Assembly: GCA_945869475.1 (NCBI GenBank)
Contig: CAMBOV010000005.1
Coordinates: 1-64,000, forward strand
Origin: Singulisphaera sp. GP187
GTDB lineage: Bacteria; Planctomycetota; Phycisphaerae; Phycisphaerales; SM1A02
Reading direction: 5' to 3'
Length of the DNA stretch: 64,000 nt
The translations under genes were made by a program, and so were the position numbers. This document shows, in pieces, positions 8,434 through 16,413 of this stretch. A model generated the notes under the pieces. It ran no database searches. It was not told the DNA's origin and worked only from the letters and a program-made list of their open reading frames with translations. Positions within the stretch are counted from its first letter, which is position 1, and the number at the start of each line of letters is the position of its first letter.

Positions 8434-9978
8434 TCACCCACCAAGCGCAGGTCGCGCGCGCGCGCCAACAGCATCGGCCAGAATTTTCGCGACGCGGTCC
8501 TGCAACTTCTTCGCCTTGCCAACCGAGTCTTTCTCGCAGAGATTGTTCGCGAGCACGCTGAATGCGTAGCGGGTTCCATCGCGACCGGTGACGAATCCGC
8601 TGAGGCAACTCACCTTGTCGATGTATCCCGTCTTGCACGCTACGGTCGCGAGTGCGGGATCGATGTCTTTCATCCGCTTGCGCACGGTGCCTGACTTTCC
8701 GCCGACCGCGAGACTCTCGACAAAGGTCGGGCCGACTGCAGAGTCGTTCGCGAGCGCGGCGAGCCACGCGGTCATTCCGTCGGCGGTCACGCGATTACCG
8801 CGAGAGAGTCCAGAGCCATCCGAGATGACGAACGCATCAGCGAGTGTGCCGATGCGCTGCGTGATGACACTCTTCACACTTGTCGCGCCCGTGGTCCACG
8901 AACCTGCGCCGCCCGTGCGCGCGGCGGCGAGCCGTTTCATGAGACTCTCGGCGTACATGTTCTGGCTCTCAACGTTGCATCGCGTCACCACGACGCTGAG
9001 CGGCGTCTGAATCACCGGTCCAACCGCAGTTCCGCGAGGCGCTGGATCACTCGCACCGGCAGTGCGCGCGCGACCAACTGAAATGCCCGCGGTTGCGAGC
9101 CGACTCGCGAGACACTGCGAGAGAAAGAGTGCAGGATCACTCAACGCCACCGCGATCGGCGCAACATACGCCGTCTTCACGTTGCCGTAGATCGTGAGCT
9201 CGCCCGAGGTGCCATCGCGCGCAACCCACATCGTGTTGCGATCATTCTTACCCGTGCGACTCGTCGCTTTGTTCACGATCTTCACCCACGGCGCATGTGG
9301 ACTCATCGACGTAATCGTTGGAGCGCCTCCTGGCTTGGGCGCTGCGGTGAGTTGCAGTCCATTGCCGTGAAAGTTCACACCGCATGGAGGCGAGCAATAC
9401 TCTTCGTCGAGTTGATCTTTCGGCCAGAGTGGATGGGGTCCTTCACGAGCAAAGATGCGGTCGTCGACCACAATTTCACTGATGCTCTTGACGCCAGTCG
9501 CGCGCACCGCATCGACCCACGCCTGCAGCAGATGCTCGATCGTCATGCCCGTGTGGGCGACACCTTGCGCATCGATGTAACTCGACTCGGCAAGCAATTC
9601 TGGATCCCCCAGCGCAGGATCGCCATCTCCCACAACGATGAGTCGGTCTCCATCTCGCAGCAGCTGCGTGCGAAAGACAAAGTGTGGCGAGAGTCCAAGC
9701 AGCGCCGCGCCTGTGGTGAGCAACTTCATGTTGCTCGCGGGCACCATCGGTTCGTTGCCGTGCAGCGAGAGCACAGCCGTGCCACTTGCAACCTCGCGCA
9801 CACTCACGGCGATGACCGCCTTCTTGAGTCCGAGCGATGCGACCTCGCCTCGAATGGCGCTCGCCACGTCACGGACGGGCGCGGCTCCGGCCATCAACGC
9901 GCAGGTGGCGATGAACAGTGTTGCGAAGGGAAGGATCCGGCAGCGACCGGAGAAACGAGGGGGTGTGGCATCCAACAT
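8434..9978 (-). CDS. dacB: D-Ala-D-Ala carboxypeptidase/endopeptidase, PBP4 (DacB) family
   Basis: The 514-residue protein carries an N-terminal signal peptide (hydrophobic residues ~15-33) and the peptidase S13 motifs in order: SxxK as ASNMK (Ser82, Lys85), SxN as SQNMYAESLMK near residue 340, and KTG as KTGYIDK near residue 450, with the usual PBP4 insert domain between the first two motifs. Length and order match DacB/PBP4, a periplasmic low-molecular-weight penicillin-binding protein that trims or cleaves peptidoglycan cross-links. Planctomycetes were long thought to lack peptidoglycan, so an intact enzyme is informative. The gene lies downstream of rpsB-tsf on the same strand, but a strong terminator separates them, so it probably has its own promoter. 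Confidence 0.92.
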   Translation of the reverse strand: MLDATPPRFSGRCRILPFATLFIATCALMAGAAPVRDVASAIRGEVASLGLKKAVIAVSVREVASGTAVLSLHGNEPMVPASNMKLLTTGAALLGLSPHFVFRTQLLRDGDRLIVVGDGDPALGDPELLAESSYIDAQGVAHTGMTIEHLLQAWVDAVRATGVKSISEIVVDDRIFAREGPHPLWPKDQLDEEYCSPPCGVNFHGNGLQLTAAPKPGGAPTITSMSPHAPWVKIVNKATSRTGKNDRNTMWVARDGTSGELTIYGNVKTAYVAPIAVALSDPALFLSQCLASRLATAGISVGRARTAGASDPAPRGTAVGPVIQTPLSVVVTRCNVESQNMYAESLMKRLAAARTGGAGSWTTGATSVKSVITQRIGTLADAFVISDGSGLSRGNRVTADGMTAWLAALANDSAVGPTFVESLAVGGKSGTVRKRMKDIDPALATVACKTGYIDKVSCLSGFVTGRDGTRYAFSVLANNLCEKDSVGKAKKLQDRVAKILADAVGARARPALGG

Positions 9979-10028
9979 ACGGATGTGAGTTATCGGCGAA
10001 ACTCGCGAGCGAAAAGCAAAGCCGAGCG

Positions 10029-10056
10029 AAAAAAAAGACCACGCAGTTGCGTGGTC
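10029..10056 (-). terminator. Rho-independent terminator after rpsB-tsf
   Basis: A perfect 9-bp stem GACCACGCA / TGCGTGGTC with a 2-base loop lies at 10037-10056. Read on the minus strand it is followed by eight T residues (bases 10036-10029). It sits about 25 bp after the tsf stop. Confidence 0.92.
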
Positions 10057-10081
10057 TCTTGAGGTCGACGTTGTGAGTGCT

Positions 10082-10885
10082 TCAGCCGCCCATGCGGTAG
10101 CGAATGAACGCCGTGACTGTCACGCCCTTGGGCAAGAGTTCACGGATGCTCTTCTTCTCTTCTTTGACGTACTTCTGACCGAGCAGGGTCGTCTCTTCGA
10201 AGAACTTGCGAACCTTGCCTTCGGCCATTTTCTCAGCGATTTGCGCTGGTTTTCCAGAGGCTTCTGCCTCTTTTTGTGCCTCAGCACGCTTGGCTGCGAT
10301 GACATCTTCTGGAAGTCCATGCTCATCCACTGCCATTGGGGTTGGCACGGCCGCAGCGATGTGCTGGCAGATTCCAGTGGCGAGTTCTTCACTCATCTCG
10401 CCTTCGAACTGCAAGAGCACACCGAGCTTCCAGTCGTGGTGGATGTATTTGGCGAACGATCCACCCTCGAGGCGTGTGCCACGAGCGAATGAGATGTTCT
10501 CGCCAGTCTTGATGCGAACGACGTCGAGAAGCGCGGTCATCGGCGGTGTCATCACGATCTCGCCAGCTCCAGCAGCGAGCGACATCGTTGCCAATTCTGT
10601 CGCGAGCGCTCTGAACTCGTCGTTCTTCGCGGTGAAGTCAGTTTCAGATCGAAGTTCGACAATCGTTGCGTGCGATCCGTTGATGAGGGCCGTGATGCAA
10701 CCCTCGCCCGCGGCGCGGTCCGAACGAGTATCCATCTTGCCCTTCAAACGCTCGCGAAGCAGTGCTTCAGCCTTCGTCAAGTCGCCGCCGACCTCTGCGA
10801 GTGCGCTGCGACAATCACCAAAGCCAAGGCCAGTGCGATTGCGCAGTGCCATGACAACCTTTGCGTCAATATTTACGGTGCTCAT
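10082..10885 (-). CDS. tsf: Translation elongation factor Ts
   Basis: The 267-residue protein begins MSTVNIDAKVVMALRNRTGL and carries the EF-Ts N-terminal UBA-like domain, then the diagnostic ELRSETDFTAKNDEF motif with the Thr-Asp-Phe-x-Ala/Lys-Asn residues that contact EF-Tu, and a C-terminal IRYRMGG close. EF-Ts is the guanine nucleotide exchange factor that recharges EF-Tu. It lies 34 bp after rpsB on the same strand, the usual bacterial rpsB-tsf pair, and the pair ends at the strong terminator just downstream. The frame is open upstream of 10885, but the conserved protein begins at this ATG. No strong Shine-Dalgarno site is visible. Confidence 0.96.
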   Translation of the reverse strand: MSTVNIDAKVVMALRNRTGLGFGDCRSALAEVGGDLTKAEALLRERLKGKMDTRSDRAAGEGCITALINGSHATIVELRSETDFTAKNDEFRALATELATMSLAAGAGEIVMTPPMTALLDVVRIKTGENISFARGTRLEGGSFAKYIHHDWKLGVLLQFEGEMSEELATGICQHIAAAVPTPMAVDEHGLPEDVIAAKRAEAQKEAEASGKPAQIAEKMAEGKVRKFFEETTLLGQKYVKEEKKSIRELLPKGVTVTAFIRYRMGG

Positions 10886-10919
10886 TCGAAATTCTTTCTC
10901 AGTAAAAAGTGCCGAGCGA

Positions 10920-11792
10920 TTAGGCAGTCGCGCCAGGTGCTGACTCGCCAGGAGTTGCGCCAGTTGCTGCACCCGTTGGTTCAAGAGTGCCGGCGGATGG
11001 AAGTCCACCGCCGACTTCATCAACACGGAACCGACTTCGCACGCTTCGACGGCGAGGCGCCGCTTCACGATCGCCTGCGTCGCCTGCCGCTTCGCCTGTT
11101 GGAGCTGAGGTCTGGCGCTGCGTCTTGCCTTCCATCACCGATGCGGTGAGTTCGCGCAGGATCAAGTCGATCGAGCGCATCGAGTCATCGTTGCCTGGAA
11201 TCGGAATGTCTGAGTAATCAGGATCGCCATCGGTGTCGATGAGACAAATCGTTGGAATGCCGAGGTTTTTCGCCTCGCGCACTGCGTTCATCTCGCGGTT
11301 GACGTCGACGACGACCATCGCCGCCGGAAGTCGCGACATGCTGCGCACACCGTTGAGATTGCGGTAGATCTTCTTGAGTTCGCGTGTGAGTTGCGACTCC
11401 ATCTTCTTGGAGTAGCTCTTCATGCCGCCGCCTGCGACCAATGCTTCGAGTTCTTCGAGTCGCTTGAGACGATCGCGAACGGTGCGAAAGTTTGTAAGCA
11501 ATCCACCGAGCCATCGCTCAGTGATGTATGGCATCTCGCATGCAGCGCAGTGCGTTTCGATCGCGCCGCGCGCTTGGCGCTTGGTGCCGACGAAGAGCAC
11601 TTCGCGTCCTTCGCCGACAGTCTTGCAGATGAACTTCTTCGCCAACAGCAGACCCTTGATGGTCTCGCGGATATCGATGATGTGAATTTGGTTCTTGACA
11701 CCCTGGATATAGGGAGCCATCTTTGGATTCCAATTCGATCGTCGTTGACCGAAGTGGATGCCTGCTTCAATGAGTTCGTTGACAAGTGACAT
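10920..11792 (-). CDS. rpsB: 30S ribosomal protein S2 with a C-terminal extension
   Basis: The 290-residue protein starts [20 protein letters not shown] and contains the S2 signatures [40 protein letters not shown] and [16 protein letters not shown]2 binds the 30S head-body junction and is needed for S1 docking. The last ~70 residues are an extra Ala/Gly/Thr/Arg-rich tail beyond the globular domain. The frame continues upstream past 12,700, but that extension lies antisense to the phosphohexomutase gene and is not real. An AAAGG lies about 9 bases before the ATG. A terminator-like hairpin in its leader suggests attenuation. Confidence 0.96.
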   Translation of the reverse strand: MSLVNELIEAGIHFGQRRSNWNPKMAPYIQGVKNQIHIIDIRETIKGLLLAKKFICKTVGEGREVLFVGTKRQARGAIETHCAACEMPYITERWLGGLLTNFRTVRDRLKRLEELEALVAGGGMKSYSKKMESQLTRELKKIYRNLNGVRSMSRLPAAMVVVDVNREMNAVREAKNLGIPTICLIDTDGDPDYSDIPIPGNDDSMRSIDLILRELTASVMEGKTQRQTSAPTGEAAGDAGDREAAPRRRSVRSRFRVDEVGGGLPSAGTLEPTGAATGATPGESAPGATA

Positions 11793-11898
11793 GGTTCGAA
11801 ACCTTTCTTGAAACCTCCAGTGTGTGGAGGCAGCGACACCCGAATGAACGGCCGGTGAGCCTTGCGGCGCCGCGCACTCGATAAGGGCGCTTGCGTGG

Positions 11899-11938
11899 AA
11901 AAACAAAAGAAGCTCGCGACTCACCGAAGTCAGGAGCT
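11899..11938 (-). terminator. Terminator-like hairpin in the rpsB leader (possible attenuator)
   Basis: On the minus strand AGCTCCTGACT pairs with AGTCGCGAGCT (9 of 11 bases) around a 6-base loop, followed directly by a T-rich stretch TTCTTTTGTTTTT. There is no minus-strand gene upstream for it to terminate; it lies about 105 bp before the rpsB start, so it is best read as a leader attenuator or the end of a short leader RNA. The rest of 11793-12032 holds no other feature I can support. Confidence 0.6.
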
Positions 11939-12032
11939 CCCACCATCCCGTTCGAACGCACATTCGAGCCGAAGTGGGGGATCGGGAGCCTACTCGAGAC
12001 CCCCGCACATCTGCAACTAGTATCGGGCTCCT

Positions 12033-13433
12033 ATGCTCGAAAAGGTTTTTAAGGCGTATGACGTGCGGGCCACCTATCCCAGTCCGCTCAATGAGCTCGT
12101 GGCGTGGCGAATTGGCTACGGCGCGGCGCGTTGGCTGACCGAACGAGCGCAGAAAGATGGCAACGACCATCCACGGATGCGCCACATCGTCGTCGGCCGC
12201 GATATGCGCAAGAGTTCGCCCGAGCTCGCCGCGGCATTGAAGCAGGGCATTCGCGACTTCGGAGCGACGGTGATCGATGTCGGCATGGTCGACACGCCGA
12301 TGACCTATTTCGCGATCAATCACCTGCGATGTGCAGGCGGAATCGAAGTCACTGCGAGCCACAATCCAGCGCACTACAACGGATTCAAGGTCAGTCGTGT
12401 GCAGGCGAAGCCGGTGGGAACTGGCAGCGGCCTCGAGGTCATTCGTCAATACGCAGAAGCGTGCGACCCCGGAACGATTGAACCGCGCGCAGGTCGTGAA
12501 GAACAGATCGATCTGTGGATGCAGTATCGCGATCATCTCTTGCGCCTTCTCGATCCATCGGTGCTCGATGGTTCGTGCACTCTTCGCATCGCAATCGATG
12601 CGAGCAATGGGATGGCCGGCACGATGGCTCCGAAGGTTCTGCGCGGCGTCGCAGGACTCGACATGCAAGAGATCAACTACGACAACTCGTCGGGTGAATT
12701 CGTGCATGAGCCCAATCCACTCGTTGAAGCGAATCTTGAAACGGTGCGCCGTGCCGTCATCGCTGGAAAGAAAGACTTCGGCGTCTGCTTCGATGGCGAT
12801 GCAGATCGCTGCGTTGTGCTCGACGAAAACGGGGTGACTGTTGGTTGTGACTTACTGCTCGCAGCGCTCGCGACCGAAGCACTCAAGATCGCGCCAGGCG
12901 CGGCGGTCGTCTACGACTTGCGTTCGTCACGCAGTGTGCGTGAGGCGATCGTTGAAGCGGGCGGAGTGCCCGTCGAGAGTCGTGTCGGCCACGTCTTTAT
13001 GAAGGCACGGCTCGCAGAGACTGGCGCACCCATCGGCGGCGAACTCTCTGGACACTTCTATTTCGCTGACATGTTCAACACCGATAGTGGAGTGCGTGCC
13101 TTTCTCGCCGTTGCGTCGCTGATCGCACGCGCGAAGAAGCCGCTTTCGCAGATCATCCGTCCGTTTCAGAGATATCAACAGTCCGGCGAGATCAACTTTG
13201 AGAACGAAGACAAACTCGGCGCGCTCGCGGCACTTCGCAAGGCTTTTCCGCAGGGGATTTTTACTGAACTTGATGGACTCAGCCTCGATGCGGGATCGTG
13301 GTGGTGCAATGTTCGACTCAGCAACACCGAGCCGCTGCTTCGACTCAATCTCGAAGCGCAGGATGCCGCCACCGTCGCGCGTCAGGTACAGGCGCTCACG
13401 CCACTGCTCGGCCGCCGTGCCGAGAATCACTGA
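12033..13433 (+). CDS. manB: Phosphomannomutase/phosphoglucomutase
   Basis: The 466-residue protein has all four alpha-D-phosphohexomutase motifs: the phosphoserine loop [11 protein letters not shown] (Ser109), the metal loop FDGDADR near residue 252, the sugar loop [10 protein letters not shown] near 330, and the phosphate loop [14 protein letters not shown] near 430. It interconverts mannose 6-phosphate and mannose 1-phosphate (and/or the glucose pair), feeding sugar nucleotides for cell-surface polysaccharides. The symbol is a family assignment; algC or pmm would be as good. It starts shortly after the divergent rpsB leader and is followed 36 bp later by a small uncharacterised gene on the same strand. 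Confidence 0.92.
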   Translation: MLEKVFKAYDVRATYPSPLNELVAWRIGYGAARWLTERAQKDGNDHPRMRHIVVGRDMRKSSPELAAALKQGIRDFGATVIDVGMVDTPMTYFAINHLRCAGGIEVTASHNPAHYNGFKVSRVQAKPVGTGSGLEVIRQYAEACDPGTIEPRAGREEQIDLWMQYRDHLLRLLDPSVLDGSCTLRIAIDASNGMAGTMAPKVLRGVAGLDMQEINYDNSSGEFVHEPNPLVEANLETVRRAVIAGKKDFGVCFDGDADRCVVLDENGVTVGCDLLLAALATEALKIAPGAAVVYDLRSSRSVREAIVEAGGVPVESRVGHVFMKARLAETGAPIGGELSGHFYFADMFNTDSGVRAFLAVASLIARAKKPLSQIIRPFQRYQQSGEINFENEDKLGALAALRKAFPQGIFTELDGLSLDAGSWWCNVRLSNTEPLLRLNLEAQDAATVARQVQALTPLLGRRAENH

Positions 13434-13469
13434 CGAGCCCCTCCTCGCCCTTGCTACCCTCTCGAACCA

Positions 13470-13883
13470 ATGCAGCAGACTGAATCTGATACCGCGCGCG
13501 TCGTCGTCATTTCGAGTTCTGAGGGACGCATCGTCGTCTCGATTCCCCACACCGAGTACGAGGTTGAACTCACCATCGGGCCAGGTGGCGCAGCGAAGGC
13601 ACTCGTTGGAAAGCACATCCGTGGAGTGGTGCACGCGCGCGCGCTCAAGATGCACCGCGCCACCGCAGGCGGTGTCTTCATCGAACCCGTGCATGGCCAT
13701 CCGCGCAGTGTGCAGGGTCGCATCCTCGCGACGGACATCGTGAACAATAAAGTTCTCGCGCATGTCGTGCTTCCGATGTGGGTGAGCGTTCCACAAGGTC
13801 AGGCTGCATCGGATTTCTCAACGGGCGACCTCGTCAACTTTTACGTTGAGAGTGGAACGACCTTTACGCCAACCGCTGGGTAG
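13470..13883 (+). CDS. Uncharacterised 137-residue protein
   Basis: I do not recognise this family. The protein has no signal peptide or membrane segment. It is rich in beta-branched residues and short strands, for example RVVVISSSEGRIVVSIPHTE, then ELTIGPGGAAKALVGKHIRG and a later HVVLPMWVSVPQG, so it is probably an all-beta fold. Cysteines are absent and there are several histidines in the middle (HARALKMHRATAGG). The start ATG at 13470 lies 36 bp after the phosphohexomutase stop on the same strand, so co-transcription is likely. Codon use matches neighbouring core genes, which supports it being real. Confidence 0.75.
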   Translation: MQQTESDTARVVVISSSEGRIVVSIPHTEYEVELTIGPGGAAKALVGKHIRGVVHARALKMHRATAGGVFIEPVHGHPRSVQGRILATDIVNNKVLAHVVLPMWVSVPQGQAASDFSTGDLVNFYVESGTTFTPTAG

Positions 13884-13920
13884 TGCGGCCGCAAAGTTCG
13901 TCTGGGGCGCTGGCGCCGGC

Positions 13921-13982
13921 CTCATGCCGCCTCATGGCGCCTCATGCCGGCCTCATGGCGCCGCATGGCGCCTCATGGCGCC
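13921..13982. repeat. Imperfect ~10-bp tandem repeat (CCTCATGGCG)
   Basis: Six or so copies of a 10-11 bp unit, CCTCATGGCG or CCTCATGCCG, follow one another. The right end covers the stop codon of the minus-strand gene at 13973; each CTCATGG unit offers a TCA (TGA on the minus strand) in one frame. Confidence 0.85.
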
Positions 13983-15181
13983 GTGGCGATCGCACTCAAG
14001 ACGCGCTTGCGAGTGCCTGGACCGTCGAACACTGCAACTTCTCCCGCGCCGATTCGATCGACGCCGATGCGCACGAGTTGTGATCCGCTGCCACTTCGCA
14101 TGCTGATGGCTCCACCGTCGGCGTCGCTCGCAGCTCCAGCGATAATCACAGCCTTGCCCTCTGTGTTCGCAAGATTGAGCAGGCCTCCCGTTGCGGATGA
14201 GCCGAGCCCTGCGACGCGCGCGCCACTCTGCAAGAACGCGATGATCGCAGTGTTTTCTGGCGTCGCTTCAATCACGACGACCGGAGTCTTGTTCGCGCCA
14301 GCGCTCGCTCCAAAGAGCGCGAGGCGGGCGCCGACTTCAGTGCGAGCGTGCGCTTGAATCGCTTCTGAACCATCTGGCGCGAAGAGCGTCAATGTGCCGC
14401 CACTCTCAGCGGTCGTTGACTCGAGCAATGCCGCGCGCGATCCGCCGCGAGATGCGCAGCCGATCGATCCACCCGTCGGCAGTGCCATCACTTGTGCAGC
14501 GACTGTGCCATCGATCTGCGAGACACGCATGATTCCTCCGTCACCCTCAACTGCTCCGAGCGCGACAAGTTCTTGTCCAGCTGCGCTTCGCACGCTGAGT
14601 CCCGCGGCGGTGCCGGCGAGCGTCGCCGCGATTCGTGGACGCCCTTCACCATCTGCGATGGCCAGTGCGGGTCCACCGCCTTCGGCGCGCAAAACGGCTG
14701 AGCCACTCGCATCTGGCATCACGACTTCAACGCGTCCGCCTTGCGCCGTTGCGTAGACGCCTGCGATGCCGTGTCCGGCCGAGTCCCACACGGCGAGGTC
14801 GCCGCCATCGTTGTTCGATCCCAAGCGCACGACATTTGTGCCAGAATTTCCCCAGATATCAAGCTGACCGCCGCTCGAGCCAATGCCCGCAAGCAGCACG
14901 ACCTTGTCATTCTGGTCAACGACTTCGAAGCGGCGGGCGCGAATGACATCGGGAGTGCGCGCGGATTGCGTCGCTGCTTGCGTCGCAGCAACGGTGGCGA
15001 CTGCCACAAGTCCGAGCGTCGATAGAGTCGCGACGAACTTGTAGGTGCGCGCGCGGGTCTGCGTTGTGTGCAGGTGGGCGAGTTGCCCCTCGAGCCGTTG
15101 CATCCGCAGTGTGAGCGCGTCGTGTGGAGTCGTTGCATCCGATGAGTTGGTGGTGTTGTTCATGTCGTTCATATGGTTCAT
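13973..15181 (-). CDS. Membrane-anchored coiled-coil protein with a long beta-repeat domain
   Basis: The 402-residue protein begins with a short disordered Asn/Met/Thr segment, a coiled coil (residues ~22-45, LTLRMQRLEGQLAHL), one transmembrane helix (about 50-70) and then some 330 residues of short repeating beta units, each ending in a Gly-rich turn such as VVLLAGIGSSGGQLDIW, GTNVVRLGSNNDGGDLAVWD and VVVIEATPENTAII. The unit is roughly 20-30 residues and suggests a beta-solenoid or fibre outside the membrane, reminiscent of surface-fibre stalks. I do not know a named family for it. The ATG at 15181 is preceded by AGGAAAG. It is divergent from the Gfo/Idh/MocA gene 32 bp away. Confidence 0.8.
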   Translation of the reverse strand: MNHMNDMNNTTNSSDATTPHDALTLRMQRLEGQLAHLHTTQTRARTYKFVATLSTLGLVAVATVAATQAATQSARTPDVIRARRFEVVDQNDKVVLLAGIGSSGGQLDIWGNSGTNVVRLGSNNDGGDLAVWDSAGHGIAGVYATAQGGRVEVVMPDASGSAVLRAEGGGPALAIADGEGRPRIAATLAGTAAGLSVRSAAGQELVALGAVEGDGGIMRVSQIDGTVAAQVMALPTGGSIGCASRGGSRAALLESTTAESGGTLTLFAPDGSEAIQAHARTEVGARLALFGASAGANKTPVVVIEATPENTAIIAFLQSGARVAGLGSSATGGLLNLANTEGKAVIIAGAASDADGGAISMRSGSGSQLVRIGVDRIGAGEVAVFDGPGTRKRVLSAIATAP

Positions 15182-15213
15182 GGGGCTTTCCTTGTGATCG
15201 TTAGGATACGACG

Positions 15214-16410
15214 ATGGCAAAAGCACGCACTGTGAAAGGGCGCACAAACACGCTTGGAGTCGCGCTGATTGGAACGAAGTTCATGGGGCGCGCGCACTCG
15301 ATTGCGTGGGCGAACGCTCCGAAGTTCTTCGATCTTCCGCTCGCCGTGCAGATGGTGTGGACGGCCGGACGTGATGCATCTGAGACACATGAGTTCGCGC
15401 GCAAGTGGGGGTGGCACGCATCGACGATCGATTGGCAGGAGGCCGTCCAGAGCGAGCAGGTGCAGCTCGTCGATATCGCGACTCCAAACGATCTGCACTG
15501 CGAGATGGCGCTCGCCGCACTCGAGGCTGGACGCCATGTCACCTGCGAAAAGCCGCTCGCGGGATCGCTCGACGATGCGCGTGCGATGCGAACTGCGGCA
15601 CGCAAGGCAGCTAAGCGCGGAGTGAAGACCTTTGTCTGGTTCAACTACCGACGAGCGCCTGCGGTGGCCTTCGCCCACCAACTTGTTGCGCAAGGGCGCA
15701 TCGGCCGCATCTTTCACATTCGCGCCGCCTACTTGCAAGACTGGGGAGGGGCATCAACGCCGCTGGTGTGGAGATTTCAAGCGGCGCATGCGGGCAGCGG
15801 AGCGCACGGCGATCTCAACGCGCACATCATCGACATGGCGCGCTTCATCACCGGCGAAGAGGTCACGCAAGTTGTTGGATCGCTCGAAGAGACGTTTATC
15901 AAAGAACGAGCCGTGATCGCTGATGCGAAGGCGCGCGGTCGCAAGACGATGGGTCGCTCGACGGTCGACGATTGCGTCCTTTTTCTCGCGCGCATGAGCG
16001 GCGGCGCAGTGGCATCGTTCGAAGCGACGCGACTCGCCACGGGCAACAAGAACAAGAACTCGATCGAAATCAACGGAGAACTTGGCTCGATTCGCTTCAA
16101 CTTTGAGCGAATGAACGAACTCGAATTCTGGGATGAGTCGCGTCCACCGGCGCAGCGCGGGTGGACGAACATTCTCTGCACGGAGGGGGTGCATCCCTAC
16201 ATGTCGAACTATTGGCCGAGCGGACATCTCATTGGGTATGAGCATGGTTTCGTCAGTCACGCTGCGGATATCGCACGCGTGCTCGGCGGCGCAAAGAGCG
16301 AGGTGGCTCTTGCAGACTTCGAGGATGCATGGAAAACGCAGCGAGTGCTCGAAGCCGCCATTCGAAGCGCGCGGTTGCGCCGTCCCATTGCACTCTCAGA
16401 GATCGACTGA
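15214..16410 (+). CDS. Gfo/Idh/MocA-family NAD(P)-dependent oxidoreductase
   Basis: The 398-residue protein has the family's N-terminal Rossmann domain (LGVALIGTKFMGRAHSIAWA), the cofactor-adjacent VDIATPNDLHCEMALAALEA, and the active-site EKPLAG motif with Lys in HVTCEKPLAGSLDDAR, followed by the alpha/beta C-terminal domain (GSGAHGDLNAHIIDMARFIT). These enzymes oxidise or epimerise sugars, inositols or related polyols; the substrate cannot be read from sequence. The usual GxGxxG is GTKFMG. It ends 3 bp before the squalene-hopene cyclase start, so the two probably form an operon, though a shared function is not established. Confidence 0.92.
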   Translation: MAKARTVKGRTNTLGVALIGTKFMGRAHSIAWANAPKFFDLPLAVQMVWTAGRDASETHEFARKWGWHASTIDWQEAVQSEQVQLVDIATPNDLHCEMALAALEAGRHVTCEKPLAGSLDDARAMRTAARKAAKRGVKTFVWFNYRRAPAVAFAHQLVAQGRIGRIFHIRAAYLQDWGGASTPLVWRFQAAHAGSGAHGDLNAHIIDMARFITGEEVTQVVGSLEETFIKERAVIADAKARGRKTMGRSTVDDCVLFLARMSGGAVASFEATRLATGNKNKNSIEINGELGSIRFNFERMNELEFWDESRPPAQRGWTNILCTEGVHPYMSNYWPSGHLIGYEHGFVSHAADIARVLGGAKSEVALADFEDAWKTQRVLEAAIRSARLRRPIALSEID

Positions 16411-16413
16411 GCG

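Noticed and set aside
10920-12707. Long N-terminal extension of S2
   Set aside because: The extra ~300 codons lie antisense to the phosphohexomutase gene and across the rpsB leader terminator; the S2 family begins at the ATG at 11792.
13262-13796. Minus-strand open frames antisense to the phosphohexomutase and the 137-residue gene
   Set aside because: They are shadows favoured by the GC-rich codon pattern; the plus-strand frames carry the family motifs.
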